From Bradyrhizobium sp. 170 (GTDB taxonomy: Bacteria > Pseudomonadota > Alphaproteobacteria > Rhizobiales > Xanthobacteraceae), in assembly GCF_023101085.1 (NCBI RefSeq), contig NZ_CP064703.1, positions 5,456,001 to 5,520,000 on the forward strand: 64,000 nt of DNA, in the 5' to 3' direction. Positions 43,190-51,739 of this stretch are shown here, piece by piece (the stretch's first letter is position 1; the number at the start of each line of letters is the position of its first letter). The translations under genes and the position numbers were made by a program. The notes beneath the pieces were generated by a model. The model ran no database searches. It had not been told where the DNA came from and saw nothing but the letters and a program-made list of their open reading frames with translations.

Positions 43190-43930
43190 ATGACTGAAGC
43201 ATCGAACCGAAATGCCGTGGTGACCGGCGCCGCCGGTGGCATGGGTCGTGCCATTACGAAAGCGCTGGTCGAAAGCGGACGACGGGTCGTGCTAGCCGAC
43301 CGCGATCCCGCCTCCCTTCATGAGTTCGCCGCCGAAATGGGCGACAACACATTCCCAATCGAACTCGATATTACCGACGCCAAGGCCGTGGACCGCCTAC
43401 CCGACCTCCTCCCGGACGCCCTCAAGCCGATCGACATCCTCATCAACAATGCCGGCCACGACATCGGCGGCCGGACGCGCTTCGATGCCGGCGCGGCGGA
43501 CGATTGGTCCGGAATCATCCAGACCAATTTGATCGGCCTGATGCGGGTGACCCGCAGCCTGCTGCCCGACATGGTCAGGCGTAATTCGGGCCACATCGTC
43601 AACATCAGCTCGATCAACGCCGTTCGCATCGTTCCCGACATGGCCGCCTACAGCGCCAGCAAGGCCGGCGTGCACATGTTTACCGAGACGCTCCGGGGAG
43701 AGCTTGCGGAAACGGCAATCCGGGTCACCGAAATGCAGCCCGGCCTGACCAGGACCAACATCATCCTCACCCGCTATCGCGGCGACCGGGAGAAGGAAAA
43801 GGACTATTTCGACCAGTTCAAGATGGCGCTCGATCCGGCCGATATTGCCCGGTCGATCGTCTTTGCGCTGGACCAACCGCCGCATGTTCAGATTGCGGAG
43901 ATGATGATTCTGCCCGTAAATCGCTATTGA
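43190..43930 (+). CDS. Short-chain dehydrogenase/reductase
   Basis: A 246-residue SDR: AVVTGAAGGMGRAITKALVE, ADRDPAS after strand two (Asp, NAD type), ILINNAGHDIGGRTRFDAGA, catalytic VNISSINAVRIVPDMAAYSA with YSASK. Its C-terminus lacks the usual GG-W ending and resembles the YdfG/serine-3-dehydrogenase group (DQPPHVQIAEMMILPVNRY). AGGAG precedes the start. Last enzyme gene of the operon before the GntR regulator. Confidence 0.88.
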   Translation: MTEASNRNAVVTGAAGGMGRAITKALVESGRRVVLADRDPASLHEFAAEMGDNTFPIELDITDAKAVDRLPDLLPDALKPIDILINNAGHDIGGRTRFDAGAADDWSGIIQTNLIGLMRVTRSLLPDMVRRNSGHIVNISSINAVRIVPDMAAYSASKAGVHMFTETLRGELAETAIRVTEMQPGLTRTNIILTRYRGDREKEKDYFDQFKMALDPADIARSIVFALDQPPHVQIAEMMILPVNRY

Positions 43931-43958
43931 ACCAATGCCGGTACCAAGGCGGTAGACA

Positions 43959-44675
43959 ATGGACAAACGCGGTGAATTGCAATCGACGCTCCGGATCGAA
44001 GACGTTCCGACCGTCCGATCGATGGTCGCTCAAAAGCTGCGCGAGGCGATCATGTCCGGAAAGCTGAAGCCGGGCCAGCGCCTGATCGAACGTGAGCTTT
44101 GCGAGATGACCGGCGTGAGCCGCCCGTCCATTCGCGAGGCGCTTCGGCTGCTGGAGGCGGACGGCCTGGTCAACACGGTCCCCCATCGCGGTCCCGTCGT
44201 CAGTACCATCAGTCTTGAGGAAGCAAAGCAGCTCTACGCGGCTCGCGCCGTTCTCGAAGGATTTGCCGGACGTGAATGCGCACGCCTGCACGATCCCGCT
44301 GTCGTTCGCCGGATCGGCGACGCGCTCACCAAACTGAAAGCTGCATTCGCCGATGGCGACCTGATGACGGCCCTCGAGGCCAAGACGGAATTTTACGCAG
44401 CACTTATCGGCGGCTGTCAGAACGCCTTCATCGAACGCATGCTCAGGCCGCTGCACGACCGGATTACGCTGTTGCGAATTACCTCGATGTCGCAGCCAAA
44501 ACGGATCAACAAGAGCCTGCGCGAAGTCACGGCGATCTGGCGTGCTATCCAGAATGGTGACCCCGACCTCGCTGAGCAGTGCTGCGTCGATCACATCAAG
44601 GCGGCAGCCGTGGCCGCGCTCAACATGATCGAGCAATCGTCCGCGTCGAACGAAAAGGCGATCGCGGATGAATGA
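43959..44675 (+). CDS. GntR-family transcriptional regulator (FCD/FadR-type)
   Basis: A 238-residue protein with an N-terminal winged helix (residues about 15-80: MVAQKLREAIMSGKLKPGQR, then LCEMTGVSRPSIREALRLLE) and a C-terminal FCD all-helical effector domain (about 90-225, LYAARAVLEGFAGRECARLH). Co-directional with and 28 bp after the second SDR, so it may regulate the transporter-catabolic operon as well as the TctC gene 58 bp downstream. The ligand is likely a carboxylic acid bound via a metal in the FCD domain. Confidence 0.88.
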   Translation: MDKRGELQSTLRIEDVPTVRSMVAQKLREAIMSGKLKPGQRLIERELCEMTGVSRPSIREALRLLEADGLVNTVPHRGPVVSTISLEEAKQLYAARAVLEGFAGRECARLHDPAVVRRIGDALTKLKAAFADGDLMTALEAKTEFYAALIGGCQNAFIERMLRPLHDRITLLRITSMSQPKRINKSLREVTAIWRAIQNGDPDLAEQCCVDHIKAAAVAALNMIEQSSASNEKAIADE

Positions 44676-44733
44676 TCCAACGTTATTTCGATCAAGCCGT
44701 TTCAAAGGGCCGCAAAGCCGATAGGAAGCTGCC

Positions 44734-45705
44734 ATGAAGTTTGTAAAACGCATTTTTCTGATGCTGTTGCTGTCGCCCGTACTGCCGGTATTCGCCCAGG
44801 AATTCCCGAGCCGACCGATCACGATGGTCGTTCCCTTCTCGGCCGGCGGCCCAGGCGACGTAATTGCCCGCCTGCTCGGGACATCGATGAGCGCAACGCT
44901 GAAGCAGCCGATCGTCGTCGAGAACGCCGTCGGCGCCGGCGGCACCCTCGGTACCAATCGGGTCGCCAAGGCCGCGCCTGACGGTTACACCCTGCTGCTG
45001 ATGCATGTCGGTCAGGCAACCGCGCCCGCGCTCTATGCGAAGCTGCCGTTCGACCCCGTCGGCGACTTTGAGCCGATCGGCCTCGTCACCGACGTGCCGA
45101 TGATCCTGGTGGCGCGCGCGAATTTTCCGGCCAAGGACCTCAAGGAGCTCGTCACCTATGTGCGCGCGCAGGGCGATAAAGTCACCTACGGCAATGTGGG
45201 GCTCGGCTCCGCGTCACATCTGTGCGGGCTGATGTTCATGAGCGCCATCGAAGCCAAGCTCACGCCTATCTATTACAAAGGCGGCGGTCCCGCGCTGAAC
45301 GATATCATCGCCGGTCACATCGACGTCTATTGCGATCCCGCCACCGGGCCGACGCCCTATATTCAGGCCGGCACCATCCCGGGCTACGCCATCACCAGCA
45401 AAAAGCGCGTACCGACCCTGCCGAACGTGCCGACTGCGGCGGAAGCCGGCGTGCCGAAGTTTGACGTCACGACCTGGTACGGGCTGTACGCACCACGCAA
45501 TACGCCGAAGCCGATCATGGACGCGCTCATCGACGCCCTGCAAAAAGCGCTGAAGGACCCGCTCTTGGTCAACCGGTTCGCTGAACTCAGCATGGCTCCC
45601 GTCGAGCAGGAACGCGCAACGCCAGCGGCGCTCGAAGCCCTCCTCAAGAGTGAAATCGACCGATGGGGTCGGATAATCAAGGATGCCGGCATTACTCCCC
45701 AGTAA
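44734..45705 (+). CDS. Tripartite tricarboxylate transporter substrate-binding protein (TctC/Bug family)
   Basis: A 323-residue periplasmic protein with signal peptide (IFLMLLLSPVLPVFAQEFPS). Bug-family loop TMVVPFSAGGPGDVIARLLG and VVENAVGAGGTLGTNRVAKA, then KVTYGNVGLGSASHLCGLMF are typical. No TctA or TctB gene is adjacent; it must use a membrane pair elsewhere, such as the one at 14449-16428, or act in signalling. It follows the GntR gene. Confidence 0.9.
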   Translation: MKFVKRIFLMLLLSPVLPVFAQEFPSRPITMVVPFSAGGPGDVIARLLGTSMSATLKQPIVVENAVGAGGTLGTNRVAKAAPDGYTLLLMHVGQATAPALYAKLPFDPVGDFEPIGLVTDVPMILVARANFPAKDLKELVTYVRAQGDKVTYGNVGLGSASHLCGLMFMSAIEAKLTPIYYKGGGPALNDIIAGHIDVYCDPATGPTPYIQAGTIPGYAITSKKRVPTLPNVPTAAEAGVPKFDVTTWYGLYAPRNTPKPIMDALIDALQKALKDPLLVNRFAELSMAPVEQERATPAALEALLKSEIDRWGRIIKDAGITPQ

Positions 45706-45718
45706 AGCGAACTCGCTT
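45705..45718 (+). terminator. Short hairpin after the tctC-like gene
   Basis: AAGCGA and TCGCTT (arms) sit directly on and after the stop codon, a compact stem that may end transcription. There is no T-run, so support is weak. Confidence 0.3.
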
Positions 45719-45734
45719 CCGGCATGACCAGGTC

Positions 45735-45972
45735 GTAGCGACGGCAATGGGCGGCATGCGACGACCGTTCGACGGCCGCTATGCGGAATACGTCTGCGTA
45801 CCGGCTGCGCAGGTCCAATCTCTGGAGACGACGCTTTCCTGGGGGACGCTGGGTGCACTACCGGAGGTGCTGCAAACTGCGTGGGGTTCACTCTTCACCG
45901 CTCTGCGGCTCGACCGGGGCGAGATCCGCGGCGGAACGACATCGGTTGGGTTGGCCGCCGCGGCCATATCAC
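45735..45972 (+). pseudogene. Quinone-oxidoreductase/zinc-type alcohol dehydrogenase fragment
   Basis: An internal fragment of an MDR-family quinone oxidoreductase: MRRPFDGRYAEYVCVPAAQV, TLGALPEVLQTAWGSLFTAL, then LDRGEIRGGTTSVGLAAAAI, matching the region before and at the NADPH-binding loop. A few residues expected between RGE and IRGG are missing, and neither the N-terminal nor C-terminal part is present. It ends abruptly where an amidase fragment begins. Confidence 0.72.
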
Positions 45973-46245
45973 TCGTAATCCTTGGAATACCGAGTACACG
46001 ACATGTGGCTCATCAGCGGGAGGCGCCGCTGCGGTCGCTGCTGGCGCCGTACCGATGGCCCATGCGACCGACGGTGGTCGGCTCAATCCGCATTCCAGCA
46101 GGCGTCAATGGCAATATTGGCCTGAAGGTTTCAAGGGGGTGTACTCGATCGCGCCGAACCTCTCCGACTTGACCGGACTCGTATCAATCCAAGGCTGCCA
46201 GACACGTTCAGTTCGCGACACCGCGGCGTTCGTCGATTCGAGCCA
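45968..46245 (+). pseudogene. Amidase-signature family fragment, frameshifted
   Basis: Starts TRNPWNTEYTTCGSSAGGAA, the amidase signature (SSGGAAAAVA type), continuing AAGAVPMAHATDGG. The next expected piece, GSIRIPAGVNGNIGLKVSRG, is present in a different frame, after which APNLSDLTGLVSIQGCQTRS returns to the first frame. Two frameshifts and loss of both ends mark it as dead. It abuts the quinone-oxidoreductase fragment at about 45970. Confidence 0.75.
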
Positions 46246-46261
46246 TGGCGAAGTATCTGTT

Positions 46262-46285
46262 ATACTATCCTCCCACAAATAGTAT
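46262..46285. promoter_or_regulatory. Dyad upstream of the phosphopantetheinyl transferase gene
   Basis: ATACTAT (46262-46268) and ATAGTAT (46279-46285) are perfect complements across 10 nt, 20 bp before the PPTase start, at the edge of the siderophore locus. This is a plausible operator, possibly for iron control, but it does not match a consensus I can name. Confidence 0.45.
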
Positions 46286-46305
46286 TGCTGCTCTTCAACT
46301 AACCG

Positions 46306-47121
46306 ATGAACATGGCGCAATCCGACGACGCGGGACAGGACGAATTCGCCGTATCGTTACCGATCGACCATGCGAGAGACAGCGTCGCTTGGTCCATCGC
46401 TATCAAATGCCAAATTCCGCCAGATAAGTTGTGCGTGCGATGGCTGCCCGGTCCAAGTTCCTCGGGCCCAATCGAGCAGCTAAGACCGGAAGAGATCCTT
46501 CTCTGGCTCGCCGCAGTACCTCCCTATCGTGACCAAAGCACCGATAGACCCGGTGCGCTCAGCTTCAAGCAAGCTGCAGCGGTCCTTGATGCCGAGGAAG
46601 CCAGCCGTCTGGCGCGTTTCCTGCACATTGAGGATCGACACAGCTACCTGGCCGCGCATGCCGGTGTCCGTCTTTTGCTGGAGGGCATTGTGGGGCAATC
46701 GGCCGACACCTTGCGGTTTCGACCGTCCTTGCATGGCAAGCCGATGCTGGTCGCAGGCCCGCCGAATCTCGACTTCAGCCTGAGCCATGCAAGAGGTGTG
46801 GTCGCCGTCGCCGCTGCGTGTGGGCTGGTCGGCGTCGATGTCGAGCCCTTGCGAGAAATCCCCGACCTGGATTCCGTCAGTGAGATCGTCCTGGCTCGCG
46901 AAGAGCAGGAAATTTTGTGGAACGCTCCGGCGACGTTCCGATCGCGGCTATTTCTTCGCTTCTGGACCCTCAAGGAAGCGATACTGAAAGCAGCTGCGCT
47001 TGGATTCATGATTGCACCGAATACGGTGATAGTCGACGCAGGCCCGTCCCCTGTCGTCCTTTCGGTACCAGCCGTCCTCGGACACGTCTCGCAATGGCGA
47101 CTTTTCGCCCCCGCCGCCTGA
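46306..47121 (+). CDS. 4'-phosphopantetheinyl transferase, Sfp type
   Basis: A 271-residue protein (start ATG 46306; ATG 46312 also possible). It attaches phosphopantetheine from CoA to the Ser of NRPS carrier domains. Motifs: LDFSLSHARGVVAVA, the metal-binding VGVDVEP (Asp178, Glu180) and FLRFWTLKEAILKAAALGF with Trp220, Lys223, Glu224 and Lys228. Position fits service of the NRPS at the right end of the window. It converges on the ornithine hydroxylase gene with a 4-nt gap. The N-terminal 80 residues are poorly conserved. Confidence 0.9.
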   Translation: MNMAQSDDAGQDEFAVSLPIDHARDSVAWSIAIKCQIPPDKLCVRWLPGPSSSGPIEQLRPEEILLWLAAVPPYRDQSTDRPGALSFKQAAAVLDAEEASRLARFLHIEDRHSYLAAHAGVRLLLEGIVGQSADTLRFRPSLHGKPMLVAGPPNLDFSLSHARGVVAVAAACGLVGVDVEPLREIPDLDSVSEIVLAREEQEILWNAPATFRSRLFLRFWTLKEAILKAAALGFMIAPNTVIVDAGPSPVVLSVPAVLGHVSQWRLFAPAA

Positions 47122-47125
47122 AAGG

Positions 47126-48424
47126 CTAAGCTATGAGCTCGCGGCGCGAGATCGTCAAAAGCAGCGACTCGGCGATTTCCTGCGAACGCGTGGCCAGAAC
47201 GGAGAGCAACGTGTCGCTCAGGCCGTGCGACGCTTCGGAATATCCCTGGAGATGGATTTGCGGCCGAAACGCGGGACTTGTGGAGAGCCTGTAGTTGCGG
47301 TCGATAACGTTGTCCTCGATATAGCGCCGTATCGGCTCCAGGAACGTGTGCGGTGTTTCCCTGTCGTAGCCGGTTGCGAGGATAACGGCGTCGTAGCAGG
47401 AGCGGCGATCTCGACCGTCGAACTTGTCAACCGTTCGGATCTCGATGCCCTCAACGGCCGCGAGCACTTTTGTAATCTCGCTGCGCGGATGCAACTCGAC
47501 GCCCGCCATGCCGCTGACGCGCTGCTGATATAGCAAGCGATACAACTGATCGAGCAGATCGGAATCGACCACGGCATAGTTCGTATTTCGAAAATTACGA
47601 ACGATTGCGTCTCGACGCTCGTCAGGCTGGGCGTAGATAAAATCCGTGTAATCCGGATTGAAGATCTCGTTGACGAACGGGCTGCTGTCGGACGGCTTCA
47701 ACGCGTGGCCGCGAAAGATCAGGTCAACGCTCGCTTGCGGAAAGCGATTTCGAAGGTCGACCGTCACCTCCACCGCGCTCTGCCCTCCCCCGATAACGGC
47801 CACGCATGCAGCCTTCCCGCCCATGCCAACGGACTCGACCGTATCGAGGTAGCGGCTTGAGTGGAACAATCTGGAATCATCGACGATGTTTGCGAACACC
47901 TGCGGGATATTGGGCCTCCCTCCCGCCGCGACCACCAGATTCTTCGCCAGTCGTACCGTTTCACTACCAGCGAGCGTGCGCGAATACACACGTAACGACG
48001 TCACCGACTGTCCCGCCGTTACGGGCTCGATGGCGACGACGGCCTCACCGTAAGCCGCTTGTGACTTGAACTGAGCTGCCACCCACCGCAGATAGTCGTT
48101 GAATTCCATCCTGCTCGGATAGAACGTTCGACAGTTGATGAAATCCTGCAAACGGCCGTGCTTGTGCAGATAGTTCACGAAGGTGAACGGACTGGTTGGA
48201 TCACGCAACGAAACCAGATCCTTGAGAAACGAGATCTGCATATCGCTACCCGGCAGAAGCATGCCGCCGTGCCAGGTAAACTGGCGTTGCTTCTCCACGA
48301 AAAGTGGACCGCATTTGAGGCGTGACCTTCTGGCGCACTCGTCCAGCGCGATCGCAAGCGCGAGGTTGGACGGCCCGAAGCCGACGCCGATGACGTCGTG
48401 CTCGATGACAAGCTGGTGAGACAT
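47126..48424 (-). CDS. L-ornithine N5-monooxygenase (PvdA/SidA family)
   Basis: A 432-residue flavin N-hydroxylating monooxygenase. ATG 48424 has GGAG about 9 nt upstream; a longer reading to 48652 lies inside the acyltransferase gene. FAD motif GVGFGPSNLALA (13-24), DMQISFLKDLVSLRDPTSPF (61-80), NADPH motif VIGGGQSAVEV (210-220), VNEIFNPDYTDF and RNTNYAVV (ornithine-contacting region as in PvdA), and C-terminal ILATGYDRE. The product, N5-hydroxyornithine, is the hydroxamate precursor. Ornithine rather than lysine preference is inferred from PvdA-like features. Confidence 0.9.
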   Translation of the reverse strand: MSHQLVIEHDVIGVGFGPSNLALAIALDECARRSRLKCGPLFVEKQRQFTWHGGMLLPGSDMQISFLKDLVSLRDPTSPFTFVNYLHKHGRLQDFINCRTFYPSRMEFNDYLRWVAAQFKSQAAYGEAVVAIEPVTAGQSVTSLRVYSRTLAGSETVRLAKNLVVAAGGRPNIPQVFANIVDDSRLFHSSRYLDTVESVGMGGKAACVAVIGGGQSAVEVTVDLRNRFPQASVDLIFRGHALKPSDSSPFVNEIFNPDYTDFIYAQPDERRDAIVRNFRNTNYAVVDSDLLDQLYRLLYQQRVSGMAGVELHPRSEITKVLAAVEGIEIRTVDKFDGRDRRSCYDAVILATGYDRETPHTFLEPIRRYIEDNVIDRNYRLSTSPAFRPQIHLQGYSEASHGLSDTLLSVLATRSQEIAESLLLTISRRELIA

Positions 48425-48446
48425 GAAACTGCGCTCCGTTCGCGCG

Positions 48447-49508
48447 TTAGGCCATGGTTGCCGGACCGGCCGCCGCCGGTAGCCACAGCCGGTCACCAAA
48501 GAAGCGCTCGCGCAGCAGCATGACCAGGGTGGCCCGCTTGTGTGGAAAATCGAAATTCTTGATTTTCGCGAATCCCGACAGTTCCAGATTGCGAAGTTGC
48601 TGCGAATGCGCCGCCGCCGGCTCGCCGACGATCCGCTGTGTTCGGCAATCATCCAGGAACATGTAGTGCATCAGTGACGGCAGCCACGCACTGATGTAGC
48701 GGCGTCCACGATAGGCGTCTTCTCCAACCACAACGTGCCAGCCCCGATCGTAATCATTGGCATCGTAGAACGGCGCGATGCGGTTCTCCTTGGCCCAATA
48801 GACCTCGAAGTAACCAAATGGCGCGTCACCGAAGCAGCCGATCAGCGGCAGCATGTGCGGATCGGCCAGAATGGTGGACAGATACGTCCGATGCTTTTCG
48901 AGATCGCCGGCCTCATCCCAGAAGGCGTCGACGCGAGGATCGTTCATCCACCGGTGCAGCAGATGCAAGTCATCGTTCACATCGGCAACACGAAACGAGA
49001 TGACCTCGCCGAGCCAAGTGATGAAGCGGGCATACACCATCCCCACCGGCTTTTGCGAACGTCGCGGATGCCGTTTGCCGTCGGTCATGACGTGGAGTTG
49101 CGGAAATGGCGGCCGTCCGGCATCGACCAGCCAATTGTCACGGCGCTGCATTGTCAGCTCCGGGAGCAGCACGAGGTTGCCTCCGGCCGCGACTGCAAGA
49201 CCATGGTCCAGCAGTTCGCGCCCAATGGGCGCCTTATTGATCGAACCCAGAAAAAGCCGATTGAGATTCGGGCGCCACCCGAACATTGCCTCCGCTGCCG
49301 CCGAAACCGCCCGTACCGCTAGCCGTGGATCGTCGGGCGCATCGAGCATCTCCAGATGATCCAGCCCCTCATCGAGACGCAGCCGCATCACCGTGGCGTC
49401 ATCTGCAACAACCCGCAGCTCCGCACCGTCTTGAAGTACCGTCATGGCGGAGTACGGCCCGATCGGAAACGCGTGAGGATCTTTCGCGGAGCTCGAAGCT
49501 TTGTTCAT
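48447..49508 (-). CDS. N-hydroxyornithine acyltransferase (GNAT/AlcB-IucB type)
   Basis: A 353-residue protein. A variable N-terminal region of about 165 residues is followed by an AlcB-type GNAT domain: LLHRWMNDPRVDAFWDEAGD, GYFEVYWAKENRIAPFYDAN and QRIVGEPAAAHSQQLRNLEL, then FDFPHKRATLVMLLRERFF. This family acylates N-hydroxylated ornithine or lysine to give hydroxamates. It lies 22 bp upstream of the hydroxylase gene, so the two modifying enzymes are co-expressed. The acyl group (acetyl or longer) is not readable. Confidence 0.86.
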   Translation of the reverse strand: MNKASSSAKDPHAFPIGPYSAMTVLQDGAELRVVADDATVMRLRLDEGLDHLEMLDAPDDPRLAVRAVSAAAEAMFGWRPNLNRLFLGSINKAPIGRELLDHGLAVAAGGNLVLLPELTMQRRDNWLVDAGRPPFPQLHVMTDGKRHPRRSQKPVGMVYARFITWLGEVISFRVADVNDDLHLLHRWMNDPRVDAFWDEAGDLEKHRTYLSTILADPHMLPLIGCFGDAPFGYFEVYWAKENRIAPFYDANDYDRGWHVVVGEDAYRGRRYISAWLPSLMHYMFLDDCRTQRIVGEPAAAHSQQLRNLELSGFAKIKNFDFPHKRATLVMLLRERFFGDRLWLPAAAGPATMA

Positions 49509-49736
49509 CCGGCACTCGCATTGCAGACATGACCGCTTGAAACAAGACGCGATCTTCGCTCACGCATGCGATGTAAATCACTCCCGTGCAGGATGACAAG
49601 AACTGCCACCGCACGCAGATTAGATTCCTTACAAAACCGATGCATGACATCGCAGGAGCACTGCATGCCTTGTTCAAGGCACGTCCCGACGGTGCCCGAA
49701 CTTAACTTCAAATTTTCTCCGAAAACAAAAATACGT

Positions 49737-51524
49737 CTAAAGAGACGCGCCGCTTGGAACTGATGACGGCTCCATGACGTTATGGGCCCTCGCCTCGCCA
49801 GCGACAATCTTGCCGTTCCGGAGGCGCACAAGGTGATCTGCCGCGCCGAAATAGCGGTCGTCATGTGAGATCACGATGATCGTCTTGCCCAGACGCTTCA
49901 GGTCGGGCAGCAATTCCGTGTAGAAGATGTGCCGGAACGCGGGATCCTGATCCGCCGCCCACTCATCGAACACGAGGACCGGTCGCTCCTCGAGCCAGGC
50001 ATTCATCAGAGCCAGCCGTTTGCGCTGCCCGGTCGACAGATCCGTTGTCGTGAATACGCCATTCTCGACCGAAACCTTGTGCGCGACCTCCAATCGCTCA
50101 AGATACCGCTCCGCGATATCGGGCACCATTCCTGATCCCTGCAGGAGATCTTCGAACAAATAGTAGTCGGAGAAGATGGTGGTGAAGAGCTGCCGGTAGT
50201 CATCGCGCGTTTCCGTTACGACGGACAGGCCATCGCGAAATACCGCACCGGTCTGTGGCGCATAAAGGCCCAGCAGCAATTTGATGAGCGTGGTTTTTCC
50301 GCTACCGTTTTCGCCGACAATGAAAACGATATCGCCCTGGCGGATATGCAGGTCGATCGGCCCGAGAACGAAAGGATTGCTGCCGGACACCGCGCGGAAG
50401 CCGTACGACACCCCACGAAGTTCGATCGATTCGATCCTGGCCGATGCTTCCGGCGCAGTCGAAGGCGCAGCCAGCAACCCCTGTTCGGGGGTCGAGAACT
50501 GTTCCGAGAGCTCGGCGATGCGCCGCATCGCCACCTGTGCGCGGCCGAGTGCGGGCAGGATCCCGATGACCTGATCAATGGGCCCTCGCATATAGAGCAG
50601 CACAAGCACAAAACCGCTAGAGACCGAGGCGGGGCTGTCCGGCCACAGGAAGGGGCGCAGGGTCAGTGCCACGCCGATCACGACAAAGAACAGCATCGTG
50701 CCGAAAGCCCGCGCGGTCACGAAGAGATTGATCGACTTGATCTGCACCTCGCTGATCCGGTCAACGGTATGCTGAAGCTTGTCCACGTACACGCGCTGCC
50801 GGCGGGTGCGATTCAGGCGCAATTCCTTGGCGCCCTCCGCGATTGCCCGGTAGTGCTTATGCAACTCGTCTTCCGAATCGCGGGCGGCATTGAAGCCCCG
50901 AACCCCTCGCGTTCGAGCGTAGGCATGCGCCAACGAGCCCAGGACAATGACCAGCCCCGTGATCAGAAAGAGCGGCCACGACAACACCGCGAGGTAAACC
51001 ATGCAGCCGACGGTGATAACGACCGACACGAAGAAGGAGGAGAAAAAGAACGCGAAATCGCTGATCGTATCGACATCCTGCGTGAGCACCGGGATCAGCC
51101 GATGCGTACGATAGATCTCGAGTTGGTCAATCGGAGCCGCCAGAATCTTGGCCGCGAGCGACTTTCGGAGCTCGGCGATGATCCGCTGTCCGACATAGTT
51201 GACGCTAACATCCGAGCCGATCGAACCAATCAGGATCAGCGAACACAGGCCTGCAAAGGCATAAAGCAGCATCGCGACGTCACCCTGCGACGCGTACAAC
51301 CCGTGATTGACGACCGCAAGCAACCCCGCCACGCTGGCGCCGCCGACAATACCGAGAACGATGCCTCCGAGCACGGTTGGCCAATATGGCCGCAGGAGAT
51401 GCAGTATCTGCGCCGTCAGGCCGCTTCGTGAATTCATCATGGGTGCCGCGCTGGAGTAGAGCTGAAGCGAACCTACACGGCCCGTCGCGATGCGAACAGC
51501 CTTGCCGGAGTGATGCGAATACAT
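49737..51524 (-). CDS. Cyclic-peptide/siderophore export ABC transporter, PvdE/SyrD type
   Basis: A 595-residue fused permease-ATPase (start ATG 51524; ATG 51440 or 51437 are plausible and would remove a poorly conserved lead). Six membrane helices in residues about 35-330, then an ATPase: Walker A VGENGSGKTTLIKLLLGLYA near residue 405, signature DLSTGQRKRLALMNAWLEER and Walker B VLVFDEWAADQDPAFR. The LSTGQRKRLAL and DEWAADQDP motifs are typical of PvdE-like exporters that move pyoverdine-type precursors across the inner membrane. It precedes the acyltransferase gene by 228 bp. Confidence 0.9.
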   Translation of the reverse strand: MYSHHSGKAVRIATGRVGSLQLYSSAAPMMNSRSGLTAQILHLLRPYWPTVLGGIVLGIVGGASVAGLLAVVNHGLYASQGDVAMLLYAFAGLCSLILIGSIGSDVSVNYVGQRIIAELRKSLAAKILAAPIDQLEIYRTHRLIPVLTQDVDTISDFAFFFSSFFVSVVITVGCMVYLAVLSWPLFLITGLVIVLGSLAHAYARTRGVRGFNAARDSEDELHKHYRAIAEGAKELRLNRTRRQRVYVDKLQHTVDRISEVQIKSINLFVTARAFGTMLFFVVIGVALTLRPFLWPDSPASVSSGFVLVLLYMRGPIDQVIGILPALGRAQVAMRRIAELSEQFSTPEQGLLAAPSTAPEASARIESIELRGVSYGFRAVSGSNPFVLGPIDLHIRQGDIVFIVGENGSGKTTLIKLLLGLYAPQTGAVFRDGLSVVTETRDDYRQLFTTIFSDYYLFEDLLQGSGMVPDIAERYLERLEVAHKVSVENGVFTTTDLSTGQRKRLALMNAWLEERPVLVFDEWAADQDPAFRHIFYTELLPDLKRLGKTIIVISHDDRYFGAADHLVRLRNGKIVAGEARAHNVMEPSSVPSGASL

Positions 51525-51739
51525 GATGGCAGCATCGCTGTTCCCGCGCTTATTTTCCGATCTCTTTCGATTGATTCTAATTTGTGATCAGCATCGCGTT
51601 TAATAAAATGCCGGGTAGTACCCCCTTTGCATCGCAGCCGAGGAGCGCGTAGGACATGGATCCAGCCGCTGTGTCGGGGCCGCGATATCCGAAAAATCGA
51701 AACGCTTGCAGGCCAGCATCGGACAGGCCCGACTGGAGA

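Noticed and set aside
49667..49680. GCCTTGTTCAAGGC palindrome between the acyltransferase and exporter genes
   Set aside because: A single short palindrome with a 2-nt loop and no second copy or matching consensus; insufficient to call an operator or terminator.
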